A stretch of DNA of 64,000 bases from Sulfurimonas hydrogeniphila (GTDB taxonomy: Bacteria; Campylobacterota; Campylobacteria; Campylobacterales; Sulfurimonadaceae), in assembly GCF_009068765.1 (NCBI RefSeq), contig NZ_CP035534.1, positions 434,001 to 498,000 on the forward strand. The letters run 5' to 3'. Below the pieces are notes generated by a model, which was not told the DNA's origin, made no database searches, and saw only the letters and a list, made by a program, of their open reading frames with translations. The translations under genes were made by a program, and so were the position numbers. Positions 33,157 to 40,584 of the stretch are shown one piece after another. The number at the start of each line of letters is the position of its first letter. The stretch's first letter is position 1.

Positions 33157-34929
33157 TTAAGTCATCATTTCATAGGTAATATTTTCCAAATTTCTTTCAC
33201 AGCTTTTTATTGTAAGATTACCTATAGATCTAGCAATAGTATTATTTTCTATAGAGATAAATTCAATTTTTCTAAGATGCACAAGTTTTGCTAAAAATTT
33301 AAATACTTCTTCTGATAATAATCCACCATGGATAACAACTTCTTGAAGTGTATATATATTTTCTATAATTGTAATGTCTTTATTTAACAAATTTCCATCT
33401 ATACTTAGATATCTGAGAGATAGTTTAGAAAAGTTTTCAGGAATAACCTTGAGTGTAGGATTGTTACTAATATCCAACTCTCTTAAATTATGCAATCGAT
33501 CTATATCTGCAGGTAATGATTCAAGATGGTTGTTAGCCAAAGACAATATAGCTAATTTTTTTAGTTTGTATATATTTGGAGATATAGTTCTAACAGTATT
33601 GTTTTTTAATATTAATTCTTTTAGATTTACAAGAGAAAACACATCTTCAGGAATATTTTCTATATCTTTTTTATCAACATATAAAATCGATATATCTTTT
33701 ATAATTTCTTTTGATAATCCAGATGAATAACAAAAAGTTGCATTCATTTTTTGTAATAGAGACATTATCTCTTTATCATGTATCATTATTTTATCATCAA
33801 ACTCAAAAGAGAAAAATTTTCCAGTCTCAAATTGAAATACAAAATTTAAAGTTGAAGTTCCATATATATTTTTAATAATTGAAATAGTAACATCTGGCTC
33901 CCGTTTTTGGATATAACAATTATTTGGCTCTTTGCCTTGCAACAATGCGTTTTCCTCTTTAGTAAGTGCTATATCTTCTTCATAAAACTGGGGAATATAT
34001 ATCATTATAATTGTATTTGCTTCCATTTCAATATAATTATTTTGAATATCTCTGATGTATGGTCTTTTATTTATTCTATTCTCTATACTTTTATCTAACT
34101 GTGACAGCAATATTATGGGTAAGTCTAATTCAATTGCCAATTTTTTAAATTCTCTTGCAAGATTTGAATTATTATGATTTTCAATAAGTTGAAAATAATC
34201 TATTACAATCATCTTAATATTGTTCTTTTCTACCATTTTTTTAGAAATTTTTTTAATATAATCAAATGTGATGTATTTTGAATCATCTATATACAAATTA
34301 TTGATACTAGCTCCAAATTTTTCTATCTCTTTGATTAAAAAATCTGTGGCATTTTTTAAATTATTTAATGGAATATTAGTTGTCATACTAATTATTTTTT
34401 TTAACAATTGAATCTTTGTGAGATCTAATGAAAAATAGAGTACATTGTTGTTCTGCTGTATATTTTCTAATACACTACTTAGAATGAATGATGTTTTTCC
34501 AAAACCAACCCTTGCAGCAATTACATTTAGCTCTTTATTTCTAAATTTATTAATCCTGTTATCCAGTTCATTGAACCCAGTTGTTATCCCAGTATCTTCG
34601 CTATTTATAACAGAAAGTTCTTTTTTAATGTTTTCATTTTATTTATAATTCAACTGCTTTCTAAGGATAGTTGGAACATCATAATCTATATCTTTTGCAT
34701 TTCTTTTTTTCCTTCTTAAAGAGACATCACCTATAATTGGTTTTCTTATCTCCAATATTGTCTCTTTGGAGATATTGCCATAAGCAATTAATATCTGCTC
34801 TAATGTTGTACAATACCCTTTTATATGCGCTAAATCAACGTTGTCAGATCCAATTGCTAAGCACTCTTTATATTCAATATACCCAAGTTTTAAACTCTCT
34901 AGTAACTCTTCTGTTGATATTTGTATCAC
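33157..34929 (-). pseudogene. DnaB-like RecA ATPase fused to leucine-rich repeats, with an in-frame TAA
   Basis: One continuous frame is interrupted only by TAA at 34639-34641. The N-part (34642-34929, 96 residues) is charged and unknown. After the stop the frame reads DTGITTGFNELDNR, Walker A VIAARVGFGKTSFIL, Walker B KMIVIDYFQLIENH and LDLPIILLSQLDKSIENRIN, the order of the DnaB helicase core. From about 200 residues before the end the DnaB-like part passes into LRRs (LVNLKELILKNNTV, LKKLAILSLANNHLESLPAD). No ATG, GTG or TTG lies between the stop and Walker A, so the second part cannot start alone with a whole ATPase. It is a recent nonsense mutation, stop readthrough or a sequence error. 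Confidence 0.75.
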
Positions 34930-35012
34930 TTTCCTCTCCTCTAATGAATAAATTTTAATGTAAAACTATTCTTCTGTGCTATATTAGATCAGTTTTTTTA
35001 TGATAGATGTGA

Positions 35013-35208
35013 TTATACTATTTTTTTAAGCATTTCTTTTATATCTTCATAACTCTCTAAGGCTGAAGCTCTTCCAACTTCAGGATTCATACCGGCACCT
35101 TTACCATCCGTTATATTCTTACCGATTTGGAGCTTATGTTTGGCATTTGAATGAACTAGGAGTCTGTGTTGATGACTATTATTTAAGTATCTAACTAATA
35201 TGACTTTG
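35013..35208 (-). pseudogene. FtsZ/tubulin-like N-terminal remnant
   Basis: The minus-strand frame reads NAKHKLQIGKNITDGKGAG then MNPEVGRASALESYEDIKEM and stops at 35013-35015. Bacterial FtsZ proteins have the very similar order HKLQIGKKLTxGLGAGANPEVGRxAAEES in the GTP-binding N-domain; the rest of the protein is missing. The only ATG (35090) is inside the GAGANP loop, so the piece is a fragment. The small gene at 3287-3376 repeats the last part of this peptide. Copy 12 of the shared promoter sits just upstream, so a tubulin-like gene was once part of the regulon. Confidence 0.6.
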
Positions 35209-35244
35209 TTAAATATAGTTTTCTTCCTTTTTTTATTTTGTGGT

Positions 35245-35275
35245 AGTATAGAATTTTAGATGGTCATATTTTGTC
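35245..35275 (-). promoter_or_regulatory. shared island promoter, copy 12 (FtsZ-like remnant)
   Basis: Minus strand: GACAAAATATGACC (35262-35275), 11 bp, TATACT (35245-35250). Confidence 0.7.
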
Positions 35276-35368
35276 AATTTTTAATTATTTTGAGAGTATC
35301 GTATATAATGTGTTCTGTACTCTCCTTCGGTAACATTAAAAAGAGCTTCATTCCAAAATTTAAATCTG

Positions 35369-35589
35369 AAGTGCAATTTTTTTAGAATTTGAAAATAAAA
35401 AGTTGTAAACTTAGATTTGAAGAGGTTAAATGTTAAAATCTTACTTCAAATTCTAACCACAGAATATAGGAGAAGTAAAGATGAGTTATAAACATTTAAC
35501 CATAGAAGAACGATACCAAATATAAGCTTATAAAGAGGTAGATTTTTCTAAAAGTGAAATTGCTAAAAAATTAAAAGTACATCGTATTG
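35369..35589 (+). mobile_element. IS30-family fragment, left end
   Basis: AAGTGCAATTT (35369-35379) is a terminal repeat also found at the end of the other IS30 fragment (50015-50025). A transposase start at 35481 (AGGAG upstream) reads MSYKHLTIEERYQI, a TAA stop, then AYKEVDFSKSEIAKKLKVHR, the IS30 N-terminal helix-turn-helix. The element is cut off at 35589 directly against the orphan promoter, so it is a truncated, inactive copy. Together with the FtsZ remnant this accounts for the 730-bp stretch 34930-35660. Confidence 0.8.
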
Positions 35590-35597
35590 TTTTAGAA

Positions 35598-35628
35598 ATA
35601 ATATGAAAAATGTTAGACTTATTTTGTC
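35598..35628 (-). promoter_or_regulatory. shared island promoter, copy 13 (orphan)
   Basis: Minus strand: GACAAAATAAGTCT (35615-35628), 11 bp, TATTAT (35598-35603). It points into the truncated IS30 end, so the gene it served has been lost or displaced. Confidence 0.7.
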
Positions 35629-35660
35629 TATAAATTATCTTTTATAGATTAAAGAGCATC

Positions 35661-36854
35661 TTAGTATAAAAACCCAAACAACCATATGGGCACTCTGTTT
35701 CCACTACCCACTTCTATATCATCGGCTACGATAAAAGAGTTTGGTATATCCTTTATCTGTTTGTATTTTTTGTTTTTACCACCCACTTCCAAAGTGTATT
35801 TTTCATCTACAAGCAAATCACCTTTTTTTGCTGCTTGGATGGTGTGAGCTTGGCTCAACATACTTGCGACAAAAACCTCTCTGAGTGTGCCTGTGTTGTT
35901 ATGGCTGCAGTAGGCATAATGTAAGTTTGTATTGTTTAGGTAGATTTTATCTGGTTTGACAAAGATGTTATCCCCTTTTGATGCAGGTTTTAAAGTGGTA
36001 AATATTTTTGCACGACTGAGATACTCTATAAACCTGTAAAGCCCTTTGTAGTTGTCTTTCATATCCATTTTTGCTAAAAGCTCTTTGATGTTTGGAGTGT
36101 ATGGGTGTGATTCACAGAGGAGTCGTACTAATTTTTTTAGATTTTGTACACTGCTGTAGTCTATAGGAAAAATGGAAGGGATGTCCACTTCTATAACGGT
36201 ATTTATTGTCTCATTGAGTCTGATGAGATAATCCTCTTTATCTTCAAAGTAAAAGGGATAGTAGCCACTTTTGATATACTCTCTAAAAAGTAGTGTGAGA
36301 TTGAATTTTTGTAAAAGTTTGTACGCTATATCTATATGATTTGTCAAAATATCTTCAAGTGCAAACGCGGGGAGTTCGATGCCTTTTTCTAGCTCTATAA
36401 ACTCTCTAAAACTTAAACCATACACACTGTAAAGTCTTGCCCGTCTGCTAAGGTCTGCTTTTGCATTATTTATACTTAATGCACTGCTTCCACTAAAGAT
36501 AACTTTGAGATTTAACAAGTCATAAATCTTTTTTAACTCTATCTCAAAGTTTTTATATTTGTGTATCTCATCGATGATGAGCACTTCACCTTCCTCTTTA
36601 CTAAAAGAGTTGGCTACTTCAAACAGGGATGGAATGGTTATGATATCTGCACTGATGTAGAGTTTTTTAGAAAATGGCAAATCAAGCTCTTTGAGGTACT
36701 GCAAGAGGTACGTAGTCTTCCCAACCCCTCTAGCCCCTACAATACCGACAAGCTTTTTATCAAGATTTATAGTTTTATGAAAATATCTTTTGTATGTGAA
36801 GTTGTTATTTTCAAAAAGTTTTCGCTGATACTCTCTAAGTTCATCCAACTGCAT
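35661..36854 (-). CDS. AAA ATPase of the AAA_14/DUF4143 type
   Basis: 397 residues. Walker A LVGIVGARGVGKTTYLLQYL is at about 35-54 and Walker B EGEVLIIDEIHKYKNFEIEL at about 92-111, followed by VIFSGSSALSINNAKADLSR (sensor 1 and Arg). The C-terminal half contains LREVFVASMLSQAHTIQAAK and LEVGGKNKKYKQI, the nuclease-like DUF4143 region. Such proteins are common in prokaryotes and poorly understood; some are linked to mobile elements and toxin systems. A decayed copy of its 5' end lies at 38181-38240. Confidence 0.85.
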   Translation of the reverse strand: MQLDELREYQRKLFENNNFTYKRYFHKTINLDKKLVGIVGARGVGKTTYLLQYLKELDLPFSKKLYISADIITIPSLFEVANSFSKEEGEVLIIDEIHKYKNFEIELKKIYDLLNLKVIFSGSSALSINNAKADLSRRARLYSVYGLSFREFIELEKGIELPAFALEDILTNHIDIAYKLLQKFNLTLLFREYIKSGYYPFYFEDKEDYLIRLNETINTVIEVDIPSIFPIDYSSVQNLKKLVRLLCESHPYTPNIKELLAKMDMKDNYKGLYRFIEYLSRAKIFTTLKPASKGDNIFVKPDKIYLNNTNLHYAYCSHNNTGTLREVFVASMLSQAHTIQAAKKGDLLVDEKYTLEVGGKNKKYKQIKDIPNSFIVADDIEVGSGNRVPIWLFGFLY

Positions 36855-36893
36855 CTGAGAACCTTTTTTTGTTTTATTGTATCTAAATTGGAC

Positions 36894-36983
36894 TTATAAA
36901 CCTAATTTAGTTATATTTTTTTGGAAATGTTTATCTAAATCAATCTCATATATTTCTTTTAATAATGCTATTTCTTCTTTCAT
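36894..36983 (-). CDS. 29-residue peptide in AAA operon
   Basis: ATG at 36983 lies 10 bases after the stop of the AAA gene, with AGAAAG as a weak ribosome binding site. The frame starts MKEEIALLKEIYEIDLDKHF and ends KLGL. It is a strongly amphipathic, acidic-to-basic helix. It could be a small antitoxin-like peptide or a chance frame; the function is unknown. Confidence 0.4.
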   Translation of the reverse strand: MKEEIALLKEIYEIDLDKHFQKNITKLGL

Positions 36984-36992
36984 TTTACTTTC

Positions 36993-38114
36993 TCAACCTA
37001 TCGTTTCTAACCAATACTTCATAAATGGATCTACAAGGTAGTACCTGTCATCTTTTTTATCGCATATATCTTTTTTTAAAAGTGCTTCAAGTGTACTTTT
37101 TAGTGTTGTTGCACTGAAATTAAACTCTTGCAGATGATCGTTGCTATAGAGATTAAGCCCATCAACATGAACGATGTATTTTAATGTATTTTTTTGATTT
37201 GGAGTTAAACTTGACCAGATAAAACTATATAAATCATACTCTCTTTGTATGATCAGCTCTAAACTCTGTTTTAAAATATCATCATCTGCATTTTGAGATG
37301 TTTTTTCCCATATCATCGACATTATCTGTTGCATATAGTATGGAAAACCATCTGTTATATCAAAGACTTGTTTTATGTATCTTTTTTCTATCTCTTTGTT
37401 AGTCTGTTTAAATTTATTCTCTATAAAAACTATCCACTCATCTAATTTTATCTGCTCTATATGAAAATGTTTTACAGATTTGTAAAAGGCTCTTGAATTG
37501 TCGCTAAACATCTGGTTCAGTATGGACTTTTTGCTACCACTAAATATATACGAAACTTCTCTTGAGTGTGATTGTAAGATGGTTCTTAGCTTTTTTTCAA
37601 ACTTTAATTGCGCTATCTCTTGAAATTCATCAAAGATTACTACTACTTTTTTATTAAACTTTTTAGCATATATTGATGGTAAGTTCAAAACATCTTCTAA
37701 AGTTTGATTTTGCTCTTTTTTACTAATTGAAAGAGAGTAGGAGATATTACCCGTCTCATTTATACTCATAGTAACATTTGGTCTTATGTTTAATACCTCT
37801 TTTATATTTCGTAAAGCTTTTTGGGTGTTGTTTTCAAAACTATTGATTATGAGATTAAAATATTTTTGTATAAACTCATCTATGCTCGATACACTAAAAA
37901 GGTCTATAAAAATAACCTTATAATCTTTTTGCTTATCTAATTTATGTTTCAATTTTTTTAGAAGCGATGTTTTACCAAATCTTCTTGGAGCATAAAGTAA
38001 AAGATTTTGCCCACTAGATACATCTTGTGCTAACTCCTGCAACTCTTGAACTCTATTGCAAAAATCATCATCATATACTTCATTCCCATAGTAGAATGGA
38101 TTGGGTGTTTTCAT
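36993..38114 (-). CDS. archaeal-type STAND/AAA ATPase (PF01637-like)
   Basis: 373 residues. LLLYAPRRFGKTSLLKKLKH is the Walker A (APRRxGKT is typical of the archaeal ATPase group), and VVVIFDEFQEIAQLKFEKKL is Walker B. SYIFSGSKKSILNQMFSDNS is the sensor, and a C-terminal winged helix follows (LKSTLEALLKKDICDKKDDR then YLVDPFMKYWLE). These ATPases are STAND-like and often linked to mobile elements. Two direct repeats immediately upstream of the start look like an operator. Confidence 0.85.
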   Translation of the reverse strand: MKTPNPFYYGNEVYDDDFCNRVQELQELAQDVSSGQNLLLYAPRRFGKTSLLKKLKHKLDKQKDYKVIFIDLFSVSSIDEFIQKYFNLIINSFENNTQKALRNIKEVLNIRPNVTMSINETGNISYSLSISKKEQNQTLEDVLNLPSIYAKKFNKKVVVIFDEFQEIAQLKFEKKLRTILQSHSREVSYIFSGSKKSILNQMFSDNSRAFYKSVKHFHIEQIKLDEWIVFIENKFKQTNKEIEKRYIKQVFDITDGFPYYMQQIMSMIWEKTSQNADDDILKQSLELIIQREYDLYSFIWSSLTPNQKNTLKYIVHVDGLNLYSNDHLQEFNFSATTLKSTLEALLKKDICDKKDDRYYLVDPFMKYWLETIG

Positions 38115-38161
38115 ATTAGACCTTTTAATATTATAGTAATTAGTATTATACCTTTTAGTAT
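38115..38161 (-). promoter_or_regulatory. pair of 17-bp direct repeats before AAA gene
   Basis: ATTAGACCTTTTAATAT (38115-38131) and ATTATACCTTTTAGTAT (38145-38161) match at 15 of 17 positions, 30 bp apart (about three helical turns), touching the start codon of the AAA gene. Probably an operator. It is different from the shared 14-bp element. Confidence 0.55.
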
Positions 38162-38180
38162 AATTTGAGTCAAATAAAAA

Positions 38181-38240
38181 GTTTTCTTTGATACTCTCTA
38201 AGTTTATCTAATGGCATTTAAGAACCTTTTTTGTTTCATT
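38181..38240 (-). pseudogene. relic of the 5' end of the DUF4143 ATPase gene
   Basis: About 60 bp (plus-strand GATACTCTCTAAGTTTATCT and following) matches 36822-36881, the start and upstream region of the ATPase gene at 35661-36854. The copy has a stop where the original has a codon. It shows that a second copy of the gene existed here and was lost. Confidence 0.65.
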
Positions 38241-39915
38241 GCACCTTTTTTCTAATACCAGATTTTGTAATGATTGTCTCTCTTTGATGCAAAGGTTTTA
38301 CTTTTTTTGGAGCGTAAGGAATATAATGTGGAGGTTTTTCTATAATTTTGATGATAGTGAACAAAGTTTGAAACCATTGCATTATCTCATTTTTGGATAT
38401 TGCTTTATATCTTGTGTTCGAGTGTACATAATTATTTCTTCTTACTATAAAGGAGTTTATATTTTCAATTTTATAGCCAAATTTATGCATCAACGATATA
38501 ATTCTGTCTTCAAATTTTTTACTTCTGCACTCTTCACCGTCCCAATATATATTATCAATTTGCCTTTCTGTTATAAATACACTTAAAATGGCTTCTAAAC
38601 TACGGGCAATTGAAAGCATTGCATAAGGATATTTGTTTGATGTATTACTACTTAAAATATCAAAAATCTGGGGAATATCTTCTTGAAGTTGTATCCAATA
38701 TTTTTCATATTTAGTTTTGTGTAAAGTGTATTGATGAAAAATATCATTTTTTAATATTTTTAACATATTTTTTTGTATATCATAGATATCTTTAAGATAC
38801 TTTTCTGCTAATCCTCTATTGACCAATTTGATTAACTTGTTAATATTGCTTTGAGTCGTTAGATTATAGTTTTGAAGATGCTCTTTTTTTACATAACCCA
38901 AAATATTGCTATCATAATTATAGAGTTCATCAAGCAAAAGGCTATTGCTTGATGCTGTAAATATAACTATCTGAATACCAGGATTAAATTCTTTTATTTT
39001 GTTAAATATTTGAATACCTGTAAAATCAATTAGTTTAGTATCTTTTAAAAAATCATCTTCATGCAATCTCATATCTAATATAATCACATCTGGATTAAAA
39101 CTAATAATATCTGCCATGATAAGTGTGATGATCTCTTCTTGTTTCTTGTCCTTGTAAGTTGTTTCTACTGTTTGCAAGTGGCAACTATCAACTTCTTTAA
39201 ATATGTGTTCAAAAATGCTTTTCCAGCCTTTTTCCCACTCATCATCTATATAAAGGACTTTCCCACTTTCATGAAGTTTCTGCTTGTGCTTAGTAAAGAG
39301 ACTTTTTTGTATAGGAAATTTTTCTTGTAAATATTTAAAATATAACATTGAGGATATATCATTTTTAATTTGTGCTATATCGGTAGTTTGAACATCTAAA
39401 TACTTCGCCCATCTGTACATACTCCATTCATTCGCAATACCATGATGAGACAAGTAATCTTTTGGTTGTTCAACTGCTATTTTTTTCAAAAAATCAGTTT
39501 GATACTCTTCTAGGGATAGATGAGTAAAATGAAACATTTTACTATTTTCTATTGCTTTTTGAGTATTTGCAATTAAAAATATATTTTTAGTAAAAAGTAT
39601 TTTTGCCATCATATCAAGTTTATTTAATAGGCAAGCGTCAAGATCACTGATGATTACGATTGGTAGATACCTTTTAGTTTCTAACTCTTTTGAGAGTCGT
39701 ATATGGTAAGCGACTCTTAGCCCAAGTAGCTCAAGATAGTTTGAAGATAAATTGTCTTTGATAAAGATTATATCTGTATTGTTTGGTATTTTTGTTACAA
39801 TATTTTCTGATATATTTCTATCTGTATCATCTATTGGTGGATATTTTATTTCTGCTGTAAATAGTTTTATGTCTATTATGTTGTCATTATGTATAATTAA
39901 GCTATTCATTTTCAA
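38236..39915 (-). CDS. receiver-like domain fused to a HEPN-like RNase domain
   Basis: 559 residues. From about residue 215, KVLYIDDEWEKGWKSIFEHI, then FNPDVIILDMRLHEDDF (phosphoacceptor-type Asp), IVIFTASSNSLLLDELYNYD and GYVKKEHL (Lys) follow the order of a response-regulator receiver domain. The C-terminal 170 residues are helical and contain SFIVRRNNYVHSNTRYKAIS, an R-x4-H HEPN RNase motif. The N-terminal 200 residues resemble another degenerate receiver. This could be a signalled RNase. A relic of a homologous C-terminus lies at 44453-44527. It overlaps the next gene by 14 bp. Confidence 0.7.
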   Translation of the reverse strand: MKMNSLIIHNDNIIDIKLFTAEIKYPPIDDTDRNISENIVTKIPNNTDIIFIKDNLSSNYLELLGLRVAYHIRLSKELETKRYLPIVIISDLDACLLNKLDMMAKILFTKNIFLIANTQKAIENSKMFHFTHLSLEEYQTDFLKKIAVEQPKDYLSHHGIANEWSMYRWAKYLDVQTTDIAQIKNDISSMLYFKYLQEKFPIQKSLFTKHKQKLHESGKVLYIDDEWEKGWKSIFEHIFKEVDSCHLQTVETTYKDKKQEEIITLIMADIISFNPDVIILDMRLHEDDFLKDTKLIDFTGIQIFNKIKEFNPGIQIVIFTASSNSLLLDELYNYDSNILGYVKKEHLQNYNLTTQSNINKLIKLVNRGLAEKYLKDIYDIQKNMLKILKNDIFHQYTLHKTKYEKYWIQLQEDIPQIFDILSSNTSNKYPYAMLSIARSLEAILSVFITERQIDNIYWDGEECRSKKFEDRIISLMHKFGYKIENINSFIVRRNNYVHSNTRYKAISKNEIMQWFQTLFTIIKIIEKPPHYIPYAPKKVKPLHQRETIITKSGIRKKVQ

Positions 39916-40567
39916 TGCTTTTTTTAATATAGTTGCTTAGACTCTTTTTTAGTTCTAAAATATTCTCAAATGCAACCTTATTAAATTTGTCTTTTTCTAT
40001 TTTAAAATCAAATTGTATATCTTCTAATAAGTACATATCAACGACTTCGATCATTTTTTTATAATTTATAGTTTTTTGGTCTCTGTTTCTTTCTACAAAA
40101 AGTGATAAACTCTCAAAAATATTTAAGGCTATATTGAGTTTGTATCTCTGTCCATAAATTAACATCAAAAGATTATGATTATTTTCTCTATAGCTTTGTA
40201 AAAACAGTTCCAGATTTCTACTATAGAACACTTTTGAATTAGTGATAATAAACTCATAATTTGCATTGTGATAATAATTTTCATCAACGCCACCAGAAAA
40301 AAACACTAATGCTTTTTTATTGGTTTCACAATGAGTTTTCAATTTGTCAAGTATGAGAGTATTGTCATCTTCATAAGCTGATTTATGTGTAATAATAATA
40401 TCATAAGGGCTAAAATCAAAATTATCATTGAGCATATCTTTTACAAAAGTATCATATTTTTTCTCTATAAAATTATCTAAAATATCACTATACAAACCGA
40501 GATCTATATGCGTGTCTTGCATAAAAAGTGCTTGCCTTTTTGCTCTGTCTTCTATCAAGAGTATCAT
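39902..40567 (-). CDS. receiver-like hypothetical protein
   Basis: 221 residues. The first strand MILLIEDRAKRQALFMQD resembles the acidic pocket of a response regulator (E-D in place of D-D). FDFSPYDIIITHKSAYEDD and ALVFFSGGVDENYYHNANYE continue a Rossmann-like alternation without a clear phosphoacceptor Asp. The C-terminal half is helical (FNKVAFENILELKKSLSNYI). It lies between the ankyrin gene (17-bp gap) and the receiver-HEPN gene (overlap 14 bp), and is probably a signalling subunit. Confidence 0.6.
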   Translation of the reverse strand: MILLIEDRAKRQALFMQDTHIDLGLYSDILDNFIEKKYDTFVKDMLNDNFDFSPYDIIITHKSAYEDDNTLILDKLKTHCETNKKALVFFSGGVDENYYHNANYEFIITNSKVFYSRNLELFLQSYRENNHNLLMLIYGQRYKLNIALNIFESLSLFVERNRDQKTINYKKMIEVVDMYLLEDIQFDFKIEKDKFNKVAFENILELKKSLSNYIKKSIENE

Positions 40568-40584
40568 GATATGCGTTTTTCCCC

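Noticed and set aside
36873-36903. GACTTATAAA-like sequence upstream of the DUF4143 ATPase as another shared promoter
   Set aside because: Only one half-site fits, the -10 position reads AATAAA, and the sequence is also the end of the 29-residue gene.
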